From NCBI GenBank assembly GCA_036874045.1, contig CM072336.1:10196501-10260500 (forward strand): a DNA stretch of 64,000 nucleotides. The letters run 5' to 3'. The notes under the pieces are model-generated. The model was not told the DNA's origin. It saw only the letters and a program-made list of their open reading frames with translations, and did no database searches. Below are positions 1-10,869 of the stretch, one piece after another. How positions within the stretch are numbered: the first letter of the stretch is position 1; every line of letters begins with the position of its first letter. Both the position numbers and the translations under genes were made by a program. Source of the DNA: Cymodocea nodosa. Taxonomy: Eukaryota; Streptophyta; Magnoliopsida; Alismatales; Cymodoceaceae.

Positions 1-2060
1 GCTCGTTCTTTGGGCTTACGAACTACTACCAAAGATTCATCGAAGGGTACTCGAAGATTGCAATTCCCCTTACAGACCTTTTGAAGAAAGATCGACGATG
101 GGATTGGCCATAGGGATGCGTAGGGGCATTCCAGGCACTCAAGGAAATGATTGTCATAGGACCCATGCTTCAGCTACCAGATTTCCAGAAGGAGTTTGAG
201 GTATGAATCGATGCCTCGGACATGGCCATCAGAGGCATTTTAATGCAGGCAGAGAGGCCTCTTGCCTTTGAGAGGAGAAAGTTGAACGAGATGGAAAGGA
301 GATACTCTGTCCATGAAAGGGAGATGACCGCTGTCATACATTTCCTAAGGGTGTAGAGACACTACCTCCTTGGGTCGAGGTTTGTTGTCTACACAGATAA
401 TGTAGCAACTAGTTGTTTCCAGGGTCAGAAGAAGTTAACGCCAAAGCAAGCACGATGGTAGGACTTCCTAGTCGAGTTCGATTTTCAACTGTAATACAAA
501 CCGGGGAAATCTAACAAGGTCGCTGATGCATTGAGTCGTCTAGTCGACTCAGAACATATGGTTGCCAACATGTCACTCGCACAAGGTGACATCCTACAGA
601 GGATAAAGGAGGAGACGGCACAGGACGCTGCCTCAACCAAGATCCCACAACAAGTCTGAGATGGGACGACACGATGCTTTTGGGAAGAGGAAGGTGTCCT
701 CTTCGCCAAAGGTCGACGACCATACGTACCGAAGAGTGGTAAACTTCGAAGGGAGTTTCTACGAGAGATGCATGACTTGTAGTGGGCGGGTCACCCTAGT
801 CAGGAGAGGACCATGGCGCTCCTTAGTTTGAGTTACTATTGGCCAGAAATGGAGAAAGACGTCGATCATTACGTCTACACTTGTCTAGTGTGCCAACTAG
901 ACAAAACCGAGAGAAAGAAGGTAGTAGGTTTGTTGCAACTGCTTCCCATTCTCGAGAAGCCATGGGAGAGTGTCTCCATGGACTTCATTAGTGGGCTACC
1001 AAAGGTTTCTAACTTCACGTCGATCATGGTGGTGGTCGACTGACTGTCCAAGTATGCTATCTTCGTGGCGGCACCGAAAGAGTGTACTACGGAGACGACA
1101 ACATGACTGTTCATGCAGAACGTCGTCAAACATTGGGGCATTCCGAGGGACATAGTGAGCGACAGGGATGCTCGCTTCACTGGGAGATTTTGGGGAGCAC
1201 TATTTGAGATGATGGAAACCCAACTCAACTTCTCGACAACCAACCACCTACAGTCTGATGGACAGACCGAGCGGATGAACACTCTCCTAGAGGAATACCT
1301 ACGACACTTCGTAACAGCCAACCAGCAAAATTGGGTTGAACTATTGGACGTTGCTCAATTCTGCCACAATCTTCATCCAAATACCTCGATAGGGAGGAGC
1401 CCTTTCAAGTTAGCCACAGGGCGCTAGCCTTTAACCCCGCACGAACTCGCAAAGAATGCACAGGATCGATGTCCAACCGCATACCGCTTTGCAAGGAGTC
1501 GGCAAGACAGTTTGGAAGAGGCCCAAGACTATTTGCGGATGGCTCAAGAAAGGATGAAGAAGTGGGTAGACCAAAGTTACCGACCACTAGAGTTCGATAT
1601 TGGTGACAAGGTCTTGCTTAGGTTGACCCCACAGATCTTGAAGAAGATCCATAAGAAGGAGGCGCATCACTCTTTAGTGCAGCGCTACGAGGGACCTTTT
1701 GTTGTAAAGAGACGGGTCGGGAAGCTAGCCTATCAATTGGAGTTACCTGATAGATTGAAGCTACACCTGGTCTTCAATATCAGTTTCTTTAAACCTTTCC
1801 ACGAAGATTTAGAGGATTCCTTGCGAGGGAAATCACACTGTGCACCAGTCCAAGTTCGAAAGGAGTTCGATAAAAAGGCGACGACGATCCTGAATAAACA
1901 GATCGAGGGACATAGTCGAAAGAACAGGTGGATGTTCTTTTTGGTGTAATGGGAGGGACAACCTGCAGAGGAGGCGACCTGGGTGAAGGACACCACACTC
2001 TAGTAGTTCGAAGATCTCATTCGAGACTTCATAAAGTCGTCGAGGGCGACGATGAATTAG
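1..2060 (+). pseudogene. Ty3/gypsy chromovirus pol remnant (RT end, RNase H, integrase, chromodomain)
   Basis: One reading frame (codons starting at positions divisible by 3) runs from the window edge to a stop at 2058. It reads, in order, the RT end ([16 protein letters not shown] at about 3-50), the RNase H region (VYTDNVATS near 390, then KSNKVADALSRL), the integrase zinc-binding segment (YTCLVCQLDK near 870), the integrase core (VSMDFISGLP near 975, IVSDRDARFTGRFWG near 1150, a glutamate-containing helix near 1280), and a C-terminal chromodomain with IEGHSRKNRW and EEATW near 1900-1980. That domain order is the chromovirus branch of Ty3/gypsy. The frame is broken by 13 premature stops (111, 204, 354, 459, 492, 657, 780, 1041, 1104, 1425, 1947, 2001, 2004) but I see no frameshift. 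gag, protease and most of RT lie outside the window. Certainly inactive. Confidence 0.93.
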
Positions 2061-2071
2061 GCAGGGGAGAA
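2060..2071 (+). other. Polypurine tract of the chromovirus
   Basis: A purine-rich run (GGCAGGGGAGAA) lies between the pol stop codon and the TG that opens the LTR. This is where plus-strand DNA synthesis is primed in LTR retrotransposons. Confidence 0.7.
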
Positions 2072-2823
2072 TGTAACGCCTAAAGGAGGTTGACTCACAT
2101 GGAGTAAGTCAACTTCCTTAAAGGTTCGAAGGAGAAGTTGGACCAACATCGATGGCAGGCCAAATGATGGGTCAATAACAATTGAGGTTGGACTATCGAT
2201 TGAGGGCAGCCGAGGTCAAGCAGTCACAAGTCAAGCGACTTATCGGAAGCAGCACTGACAAAGCATGTCAGTCAAGACATACATCGAAGCGTTATCGAAT
2301 CCTCGAGGGTCGAGGACATTGATGGATGACATCAATGCCCATCGGTGGACGAGCGTTGCCCCAACGATTGATCGAGTAAACCGTTGTGTGTTAAAGACAG
2401 TTGGCAAAGCGTGCAGGTCGAAGCATCGTTCGAGCAACGAGGACCAAGGCCATCGATGTCGCACAACGCACGAGGGGCTGTCTCGATGGTCGTTCGGAAG
2501 ATGAATCGTCGCACTCGAAGTAATAGTGCAGCTCAAGAGTAGCGACTCTTGTGTAAAGGGGGCTAAACCTATAAAAGGAGGGCCTTATTTGTAGAGCGGG
2601 GGCACACAATCGAGGACTTGCGAAGGGTGAAACAAGTCGTGGGACATCGAAGGACGTAAGACGTCGGAGGATGAAGTTGCGTGCGTGCGAAGGGCCAAGC
2701 TTCGCTAGTGGTTGCATGACCACTAGCTTTTCAATCAAAGGAGGACTTCGACTGGCTGACCAAGGAAGAGATTCCTGGTGCTGATGAGGAGATTCACCGA
2801 CCTTACAGAAAAATCTCGTGACA
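2072..2823 (+). repeat. 3' LTR of the chromovirus
   Basis: The LTR starts TGTAACG directly after the polypurine tract and probably ends CGTGACA, an imperfect inverted match to its start, giving about 752 bp. A TATA box (CCTATAAAAGGAGG, 2568-2581) marks the U3/R boundary. The short ORFs on both strands here are not genes. The right edge is inferred from the terminal inverted repeat because the 5' LTR is outside the window. Confidence 0.75.
2568..2581 (+). promoter_or_regulatory. TATA box of the chromovirus LTR
   Basis: CCTATAAAAGGAGG is a strong plant TATA element about 250 bp before the inferred LTR end, the usual place for an LTR promoter. Confidence 0.6.
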
Positions 2824-3164
2824 GTAGGCATGGTGGTGTGTAAGGTGAAGTGATTGTGTATAATTCAAGCGGTATGATAGGGAAAGCTACAATGGATTGT
2901 GTTAGTTAGGTGATGATAGTGATTAAACAGTAGTAAAGGTCTAACTGTGCATGTGATGATAGTGTAGCAATAGTAGGTTGTGGTAAATTTGGTTCTGATA
3001 TCATTGTTGTTAGTATCATTGATAACATAAAAGATTCTAGTGAAGTTAAGGGAGAAGGGCTTTAGTGATGATGGAGTAGATAAAGAAGGTTAGGATTTTT
3101 TATTTTCCAGTGTATCTTCTCCTCCTTCACTTTTATTTATAGTGGAGCAAAAGACTCTCTACCT
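2824..3164. other. Intergenic, nothing recognised
   Basis: AT-leaning sequence after the LTR. I see no open frame, RNA gene or repeat that I can name. Confidence 0.5.
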
Positions 3165-3315
3165 CTCTACACCTTCTATTTATTCTTATTGACCATTATT
3201 ATTATTATTAATAATTATACTTATTTATTTATTAATAATAATATATACAATATGATTTAAAATAAAGTCCACAACATAAATATCAATTCTTAAAAGAAAG
3301 AGTTTAAGTATCTAG
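3165..3315. repeat. Dispersed AT-rich repeat, copy 1
   Basis: The run TTATTATTAATAATTATAC, an ATTTATTTATTAATAATAATAT segment and a downstream stretch ending near AGTATCTAGTTGACGATAAC match in order the sequence at 10880-11065. The second copy lies just outside a Harbinger transposase relic, so this may be a non-autonomous relative (MITE) of that element; this is inference. Confidence 0.5.
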
Positions 3316-3419
3316 TTGACGATAACATCACGCATCTTATTATTGCATAGTGTTTTGCATCTTTCTTCCTTTTGGGATACAACTTCATTAATAAATAACT
3401 GATTCTTCCAACAAAACAT

Positions 3420-3537
3420 AGCAAACTTGCTTTTTAGTAAAACCAGTAAAGGCGATGGAACCAACGACCATATCCTCCCTAAACTTGGAACTGGTGGCCT
3501 CCTTTTTGGTAAAACCAGCAAAAGGCGATGGAATCAT
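3420..3537. repeat. Two-copy imperfect direct repeat
   Basis: A segment reading GTAAAACCAGTAAAGGCGAT near 3437 recurs near 3509 as GTAAAACCAGCAAAAGGCGA, a spacing of about 72 bp. No coding meaning is evident. Confidence 0.6.
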
Positions 3538-3589
3538 GTCTTAGAAAAAGACATAAACAAAAAGTGAAGGCATGGAACTGCACACATAC

Positions 3590-4190
3590 CTGATAGTTAG
3601 AGATGTGAAATTCAAGAGTAAACGAAGAGAAGAGGAAGGGATGTGAACGCATTCGTCGATAGGCAAGGTCACGACGGATTGCGCTTCAATTGGAGATGCG
3701 AAAACCAGGAGTGAACAAAGAGAAGAGGAAGAGGGGAAGAAGCACGAACATGTTTCTCGATGGGTGAGGTTGCGACGGATTGTGCTTTGATCAGAGATGG
3801 AAAATCTAAGAGTTTGTGCAGGCAAGTAACAAAGGGAAATGATATGCAATGGCAGGAAATTAAAAAGTTTCCCTCCATTATTGGGTGAAACCATATTTGT
3901 GCAGTCAGGAAATCATATGAAATGATTTTTCCTATGAAATGATTTTCCCTCGAGTATAAATACATTCTAAAAGAAAATTTCTCCCCTTCCCCCCCCCCTC
4001 CCTTCGTAATGCTCAGAAACCTTCGGACTCGTCTCAATTGATCTCAAGCTCGACGCTTCCGGCGCCTAAGAGTGAACGAAGAGAAAGGGAAGAGGTGAAG
4101 GGCCATGAATGTGTTCACTAATGGGTGAGGTTACGATGGATTGTCTGGAGGCTTCTATCGCAAGCCAAGGTGAGGTTGTGATGGTTGATT
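3590..4190. repeat. Degenerate 90-110 bp repeat cluster upstream of the Bax inhibitor gene
   Basis: Blocks near 3610, 3700, 3790 and 4070 share the pieces GAGTGAACGAAGAGAA, GGGAAGA, a GAA..GTGTTC segment, GGGTGAGGTTGCGACGGATTG and an aligned follow-on. The ORFs reported on the minus strand here follow the repeat and do not resemble a protein family. A 10 bp C run lies at 3989-3998. Confidence 0.6.
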
Positions 4191-4779
4191 TCACAGTATT
4201 CTTGTGGGGAGGGGTGAGAATTCCAGAATTCAAAGGGTATATATACCTTATAATCTTAAAATAGATTTTTCAAGAAATCCATATTACACAAATGACCTGT
4301 TGACATTCTCAAGATTTCATTTCTTTCATTTTCTAAGATTCTAGGATGCACAAATCTCTCTCCCTCCGATGTCAAATTTGAGGTAGACAATCAAGATTAA
4401 ATTTTTTTTTTTGAGTAGATTTGAATAGACTAAAGATAGGATTTTTGAACATTTTTTAAGGACAAAAATCTTTGAAAACTTACTTTCAATACAATCACTT
4501 CATAAAAAAATCTTTCTACTACCGTCAAGGTATTCAGATGATAAAATAAAATTTTCACCACTTTAGAATCTACGAGGTATCGTAAAAGAGAGAGAGATTT
4601 CATCGTTCGCTTGCTCGTTAAGAAAGGTACGATGACCATGGAAGACCTCCTGCCTCTTGTTTGCTTTTCGGAGGCTTCCTCGGATCTGTCCCCCTCTATG
4701 ACATAACGACGACCCGAATACCGGTGACCGGGAACCCGAACAAGCGTTGGCTCTCTAGAAATTTCTTGACCAACCGCCA

Positions 4780-4935
4780 TTCGTACGCTGTTAAGTCCGA
4801 CCCGCGCTGTCGTTCGTCCATTCGTAATTGATAATATATATTGCCGTCCTCCTTACGCCTGCGCTCCGTTATTTATTTCTTCTGCGACTTCGCACCATTG
4901 ACAAGCCTAAGCCCGAGGTGAAAACTTCTTCTCAG
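4780..4935 (+). promoter_or_regulatory. Likely core promoter and 5' leader of the Bax inhibitor-1 gene
   Basis: An AT box (GATAATATATATTG, about 4830-4843) stands some 100 bp before the start codon and is followed by a pyrimidine-rich leader, typical of plant transcripts. The start of transcription is not determinable from sequence alone. Confidence 0.4.
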
Positions 4936-7900
4936 ATGGATTCGTTCTTCCGATCGGAGAGTCGCCATGGGTGGAGCTATGAATCTTTCAAGAGCTTCCG
5001 TGACATCACCCCCGTCATCCAGCAGCATCTCAAACTGGTCTGTATGCTGTCTCTTCCTTCTCTTCATTCCTTTCTAGGGTTTGTTTCGTGTCGGTCGTCG
5101 TCGATGTTGTTGTTTCCGTTGATTCCCGCCTTTCCACCGTCCTCGATCGGTTTATTTTGGTTTCCGTAGATGGACTTTTGTTAGCATGTGGAACTAGTTT
5201 CCTTTTTGTGTCGCAGGTGTACCTGACGCTGTTCTCTGCTCTCCTCGCCTCTTCTTTCGGTGTTTATCTGGACATCCTGTGGAACATCGGCGGTACCGTT
5301 ACCTTCCTAGGTTGCATCGGTACCATGCTCTGGATGTTGAACACTCCTGCGTATCAAGAAGTGCGTTTCCCCCCTTTTCTCCACTCTTTTTTTGCAACTT
5401 ATTTTTTCTCCAATTGAGACTTCTTACCGTGCTTTTTGATTCTTGTGTCCTTGCAGAGAATGCGATTTGGGCTTCTGATGTGTACTGCCCTCCTTGAAGG
5501 GGCCACCATTGGTCCACTGATCAAGTTGGGAATTGAGTTTGATCCTAGGTAATTAATCACCCGTCTTTGTTACCTTGCTGCTTCTGCTTTTAAGAAAGTG
5601 TTAACATCTATTTTTCCTTGGTAATTCCCACTATTTTGTTTTTAACTTTGTTGCGTGATATGCTTGTATATGTTTTCACGATTGTTTGGTTACTTTTGTC
5701 TTAAGCTTCTAATGGAAGCTAGTTTGGTAAAAATTTCATCATATTGCTGATTTATTGTATTATTGTTAGCACGATGATCTTTTTCTTAACTCTTAATGCG
5801 TCGTCTATGTATCAACTTAAAGTGTCTATGCCTATGTAACGCATTACAACTTTACTTTGTTTTTTGTTGGATGCCTTAATATGCCTTCTTTCTCAGAAAT
5901 CTCACACTTTCAAATGCATGAATCAAGACAGTTACATCCCAGAAGGGGATTTAGGCCTTGTTCAATGGCTCATATTCCTATACTTGAACTAAAAATGCAT
6001 TTTTCCCAACTGAATCCCATGGAGCTGCATCTCCTATTATTGTATGAGATTCTATTTGCAACCCATATTTTGCATATGGCCCATATTCCTATGCTTGAAC
6101 TCAATATGCATTTCTCTCAACTGAATCCCATGGAGCTGCATCTCCAATTATTGTATGAGATTCTATTCGCAACCCAGATCTTAAGAAAGATTTTATCTCC
6201 AATTGATCCTGCAATAATTCTTGGTTGGGAGATTAAATTCTTATAATTGCCTTGGTAGAATCTCTCTTTCTGTCATTAATCTTTCTTAAGAAAGTGCTCA
6301 TGATGAAGGGTTCAATTTTATTTTCAGATTTTCTAAGGACTCCAATGGATATGCATGTTTCCATGTTCTTATGTTTCATTATGTATAATTGAAAATTTTA
6401 TTTTTGATATATGGTTCTTGATAAAATTTTTTTGCACTGATATGCTCACAATTTTTTGATTTTGATTAATGGTGTTAGAAAATTTAGTGTGTAATGCATT
6501 CTTGAAGTTTGTTCTTATAAAATGCCCCTTCTGGCATTGATGCATGATCAATTTCTGCAATGATGATAATTCTTTTCTTTCATTTTCAATATATTACTTT
6601 CCATAATTAAATTTATTTTTTGTACTTTCAATATATAGTACTAAATCAATTTAGGCAAAAAATGTCATTTTTCATTGTTAGAGTACTAATGTACTGGATT
6701 ATATGGTTGTGAGTTTAGTTCCACATTGTTTAAGACGTGAGTGTCCTCTCTATATGACTTCTATATAGAGGTCTATGCTTGCTAATGAGATTATTCTCTT
6801 ATGTTCTCACATGATATTAGAGCATAAGTTTTAATAGTCTATAAAGTATGAAATCAAGGTAGGGAGGATGGAAACCTTAGTTGTCACCCTTTTCTCAACT
6901 ACCAATCTTTTTGCTGATGCCTCTATTGTGTGCTATGTACACCTACTATTTGCCATTATGCTCACTGTGGCAATAGGAGAGCTCAACCTTCATCGAAGGT
7001 GGTGGACGACCCTCTTGTGCAGTCCTACAATCATTACCCCTCTCTCTCTATTGATGTTTCCAAGGTCTATAACTTCTCTTTTGTTGTGGCCTCCAGTTTT
7101 TGTTGCATGCATCCAACCCACCCACCGGTCTTGTCATTGACACTCCTCCCATGTCCTACATGTACTTAACCGTTCATCACTAAGTGCATCTTGGTGCTGG
7201 GAGGGCTTGAACCTTCAACAAAGGTGGTGAATGCTTCACTAGATGCATCATTGTTGGACATTGTTGGGAAAACATATGGAGATAATGTCATTGCTCATCG
7301 TCTCTTTTCCTCCATCGCCATTTTTTGCTCTTCTTTGTTGTTGTTGACACTATTAATAGATGGAAGAAGATGAAGGGGAATCCACCTTGTGTAAGAGATC
7401 TTTGGGTTGTGGAAGAAGCTTGTTCAACCAAAGCCCCTATCATGACATCACTTCTGCCACCACTGTTATGGCTTTCAACCTTACCAGTGAGTTCTTTCGA
7501 ACCTCTCCTATGGTTGTGCTAGGCTCCATTGCCAATGTTGCAGCTTTGCCCTTCCCACTTTTTCACCATTGCAACCTGCATCTATTGAGGTTATAGAGGG
7601 GGCAGATAGGCAAATGTAGAAAAGGGAAAAAGAGAGAAAAAAAGGTGAAGGGGGAGAAAGAAAAAAAAAGAGAGAAAAAAGGAGGAAAAAAAATAGAAAG
7701 GGAGAGAGAAGAAAAAAAATGAAAAAATTGTTTAAAAAATCGTGGAAGTATATATAAAGAAAGAAAGAAAAAATTCTTGAGGGTGAATGACATCTAGTTA
7801 CCTACTTTTGAAGGATAGTCCACATTTGTCTATCTATTTTACTACTTTGGATTTTATTCGATGGTTATCTTACTACTATCTGAAATATAGTTCTTCGTAA

Positions 7901-9810
7901 ACTTATCACAAATTATTTTTGTCATTTCTACTTCTGCTACAATAATTATTATTGTCTATTTCTATTACTTTTCTTATAGCAACTTCTAATATCCCTTGTT
8001 GTTACTTTTGCTATAGCAACTAATCTTTTCTATGTATTTGTTTTGTACCATGTTTAAGTTTGTCAAATTATTATTAAGTTTGATGCAAGTTGATGTTCCA
8101 ACTTGAAGGAGAGTATTAAGTAATTATGTAGGTGTTGTAGGTTTAGCCCTATATTGTTTAAAATATGATTTCCCTCTCTGTGTAACCTTTATCTAGAAGC
8201 TTATGTTTGCTAACGAGATTATTCTAATTCTACTTATCTCTTGTGTTCTCACATTCATATTTCATTGTATTTGAAAAGTTGACCTTTTGGAACCCTAATG
8301 TCTTGACCAAAATTGGAATTGGGGGTGCCTATATGTTATTAGATATGAAAAATAATCAGATAACTATTGGAAAGAATAGGATTTCATTTGAATGATAATT
8401 AAGTTTTCTTCAATTTGGAAGGCTGAAACTGTAGTTACTTTCCCTTTTTTATATGCACGATAATTCTAGTCTGCTAATATTTTATCAATTTGTAATTTAT
8501 ACCTTGAAGAATTTCAATAAATCTGATCTTTATTTGCCTGTGATTATTCTTCTTTGGTTGTCCTACTTCAGTATTTTGATTTCTTGGCGGTTGTGCATGC
8601 TTCTAAGAGCAATTTTGGTTTTAAAAGCTTATAGGGATTGATGTGCATGACTAAAAAAAAAGTTGTATATTGTTTGGGCATGCTGAACCACCATAGTTGT
8701 TTCATTACTAATTTGCATTATTTAACCTATACAAAAGATATGTGGAGTTGTAAATCAATGTTCAGCATAAATCAACAAATGCTTTTCATAGTATTTGTAG
8801 CAAACCATGCTAAAGAACTTAATATTCACCTTGGGTATGAATTATCACCCATCATGCTTGTGACATAATATTATTTTCTTCTTCTCCCTAGCGTAGTTGT
8901 TCTGATTTTTAAAAACTAAAAGGTTAATGAATATTTTCTTTTTATCTATGAACTTCCATTTTAGAGAAATGATTTATGATCTTCTATTATTTTATGTATA
9001 GCAAGATATGAACCATGTAGAGGTTTACATTACATGCGGAGATGTCCAAAATGGCTTTACTGCCTTTATATGAAAAATATTTTTTTTTAAAAGCAATTTA
9101 CTCTTTATATGATATCATAATTGACAATGATTTAATTGCATATGAATTGATTAGTTATTTCATGGGTTGTTATTGCAGTCTTGTTTTAACTGCCTTTGTC
9201 GGGACTGCTGTGGCATTTGCATGTTTCTCTGCTGCTGCACTCGTGGCTAAGCGAAGGGAGTACATGTACTTGGGGGGCTTGCTAAGCTCTGGTCTTTCAA
9301 TCCTTCTTTGGTTGAGATTTGCATCATCTTTGTTTGGTGGTTCTGTTGCCATGTTCAATGTCGAGGTAATATAATTTACGTAGGTTTTATGATATAAATT
9401 CATTTTCATGTACCTTTATTTATCGTATGTTCAGTTTTGTGGGTTTGTATTCATTTTGGGTTTTTTGGTCACAGATTTACACTGGTCTAGTATTGTTCCT
9501 GGGATATATCGTGTTTGACACTCAAATGATCGTCGAAAGGGCATTTGCTGGTGACCTTGATTATGTGAAGCATGCACTGGATCTGTTCTTAGACTTCGTC
9601 TCTGTTTTTGTGCGCGTCCTTACCATCATGGTGAGTATAAGTCTTTTATGGGTTTGAATACCTTTTCTGCATTTTAAATGTTTCTAGTTTGACCGGAATT
9701 ATTATTATTATTGATCATTTTTATTAGTTTTGTTGATATTTGTTTAACAATTGCAGTTGAAGAACAAACATGCTAGATCTGAGAGCAAGAGAGAGAAAAA
9801 ATCAGGCTAA
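4936..9810 (+). CDS. BI-1: Bax inhibitor-1 (TMBIM family), six coding exons
   Basis: The encoded protein is an ER multi-pass membrane protein of the TMBIM family that suppresses programmed cell death and modulates ER calcium. Coding exons are 4936-5037, 5217-5360, 5457-5548, 9179-9365, 9475-9630 and 9757-9810; all introns have GT..AG ends and the phases join cleanly. The product is 244 aa, against about 247 in Arabidopsis. It starts MDSFFRSESRHGWSYESF, a typical plant BI-1 N-terminus. Landmarks are LWNIGG in exon 2, FGLLMCTALLEGATIGPLI in exon 3, the family signature around EYMYLGGLLSSGLSILLW in exon 4, and FDTQMIVERA followed by GDLDYVKHALDLF in exon 5, with the conserved acidic residues of the last membrane helices. 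The tail LKNKHARSESKREKKSG is basic, like the calmodulin-binding tail of plant BI-1. The upstream in-frame extension lacks an ATG, so 4936 is the start. Intron 3 (5549-9178) is unusually long because of an inserted element and a duplication. All key residues are present, so the gene is probably functional. Confidence 0.96.
5965..6178. repeat. 111 bp tandem duplication in Bax inhibitor intron 3
   Basis: Unit 1 (5965-6075) and unit 2 (6076-6178) both read ATGGCYCATATTCCTAT, then CTTGAACT, ACTGAATCCCATGGAGCTGC, and a TATGAGATTCTATT segment. The period, 111 bp, is a multiple of three, so an accidental ORF (5857-6246) runs through both units and repeats a 37-residue block. It is intronic and not a gene. 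Confidence 0.85.
6676..6811 (+). repeat. 5' LTR of the intronic element
   Basis: Opens TGTTAGAG and closes CTCACA. It shares with the 3' LTR the blocks TTAGTTCCACATTGTTTAA, TCCTCTCTATATGACTTCTA and GCTAATGAGATTATTCT, with about 20-25 percent differences judged by eye. Confidence 0.85.
6812..6827 (+). other. Primer-binding site, initiator tRNA-Met type
   Basis: TGATATTAGAGCATAA follows the LTR directly. The first 12 bases differ from TGGTATCAGAGC at two positions, both transitions. Confidence 0.75.
7611..7735 (+). repeat. Polypurine low-complexity tract inside the intronic element
   Basis: About 125 bp of almost pure A and G (repeated AGAGAGAAAAAA and GGGAGAAAG), so the complementary strand reads as a spurious Phe/Ser/Leu-rich frame. 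It is inside the transcribed intron of BI-1. Confidence 0.85.
8114..8253 (+). repeat. 3' LTR of the intronic element
   Basis: Starts TATTAAG (the expected TG is TA here, a single transition) and ends TTCTCACA, followed by the TTCAT target duplication. Confidence 0.82.
8259..9178. other. Rest of BI-1 intron 3
   Basis: AT-rich intron sequence ending in a normal acceptor (TTATTGCAG, 9178). Short frames here have no family resemblance. Confidence 0.7.
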
Positions 9811-10123
9811 TGTAAGGCGAAAATCAAGCTGAACGATTTGCAAACGGTTGCGTGTTGTTCCTTGCCATCTTTGTTCGTAATGGTCATACTCTTGGCACTT
9901 GTTCCTTTTGAGGCATGCATACATAATATAAACATGATTTGCACACTTTGTTGTTTTCCAAGATGCACTTTGTTCTATCTAGTTCACTTTAGAATCTTGA
10001 GTTGATTCTGTCAGTTTAATGAAAATTCCCGTGAAATGTGTGTTGGATGTTTTCATTGCAGATGTCGTTTGGAATTATGTTGATGAAGAAACTAGTTTCC
10101 TATGATGATTAAAGGCTTTCGTA

Positions 10124-10129
10124 AATAAA
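10124..10129 (+). terminator. Candidate polyadenylation signal of BI-1
   Basis: AATAAA about 315 bp after the stop codon, in a T-rich 3' region. Further AATAAA-like strings occur nearby, so the exact signal is uncertain. Confidence 0.45.
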
Positions 10130-10149
10130 GAACTTTGCATTCTTAATAA

Positions 10150-10869
10150 ACTCCAGATATTATAGTAAAGTTATTATTTTTATAATCTTCAGATTAAATT
10201 TCATAATAGCTCGTAAAAGTAGGATTTTAATTGCACTCCAGCTTGTTGTAGGTGTTTGTCAATTTTAAACGTCCGGGGAAGCTAAAAATGAATTTGGTTG
10301 GGTCGTCAAAATTTGTAAGTTCCAATATGTTACAATTTTTTTAAATTATTGGTAAAGAGTCCACAATTTGTCCATAGAGGGTAGTTCTGAACGAGGCGCC
10401 CTTCATGGGTAATGGATTGAACTGTAAGTTGGACTAAACAATGATTATGTTTATGTTTGAAGTCGCTTATTATTTATCAACTTATTTTTTATTGAATAAA
10501 TTGTTTGAAAGTAGTTTATCGAGTGATACTACTAAAATTTATTTTTTAGAAAAGAAATAAAAGACGAATGATGAGGTCATTCGTTTGCAGCGGTACTTGG
10601 AGAGTATAAGGTGTATGATAATTTTCTTTGCCATACGTAGAAGACACCAGAGAAAAACAAACGAGGGATGTTTCCTTTGTGTTAATGTTTTGAGTCTTTC
10701 GTGTGATACGTTGGAATGTATAGTATCAGAAGAAATAAAAAGTCTAGAATAGTCAAAATATAAACTCTAAAATGTTAAAAAAAATTGAGATATTTGTGTA
10801 TATATCGAAAAATCAAAATTTCCGAAGGACATTTGTGTATAACAAATATAAAGAATTGGATTATTTTAC
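10150..10869. other. Intergenic, nothing recognised
   Basis: AT-rich, no convincing frame, RNA or repeat. Confidence 0.5.

Larger units (their letters stand above)
6676..8253 (+). mobile_element. Complete small LTR retrotransposon (copia-like, non-autonomous) in BI-1 intron 3
   Basis: Two LTRs of about 136-140 bp flank a 1.3 kb interior. The outer flanks are an exact 5 bp target duplication, TTCAT at 6671-6675 and 8254-8258. The 5' LTR starts TGTTAGAGTAC and ends TTCTCACA; the interior opens with TGATATTAGAGC, close to the initiator tRNA-Met primer-binding site TGGTATCAGAGC; a purine-rich AACTTGAAGGAGAG precedes the 3' LTR. The interior has no gag, protease, RT or integrase, only short open frames I do not recognise and a long polypurine stretch, so movement must have depended on another copia element. 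It lies in the same direction as the gene. Size is between a TRIM (shorter interior) and a truncated copia. Confidence 0.88.

Noticed and set aside
485..1321. Minus-strand frames overlapping the chromovirus
   Set aside because: They are shadows of the plus-strand pol frame, which carries the recognisable domains.
2240..2831. Several frames of 60-146 codons on both strands
   Set aside because: They lie in the chromovirus LTR, overlap one another and match no family.
3541..4037. Minus-strand frames of 117 and 122 codons
   Set aside because: They run through a degenerate DNA repeat cluster and have low-complexity composition.
4430..4780. Minus-strand 116-codon frame upstream of BI-1
   Set aside because: No family resemblance, overlaps the likely BI-1 promoter, probably chance.
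5857..6246. 129-codon frame with an internal repeat
   Set aside because: It is inside BI-1 intron 3 and explained by a tandem DNA duplication.
6868..7596. Plus-strand frames inside the intronic LTR element
   Set aside because: Short, overlapping, no gag or pol motif; kept only as part of the element.
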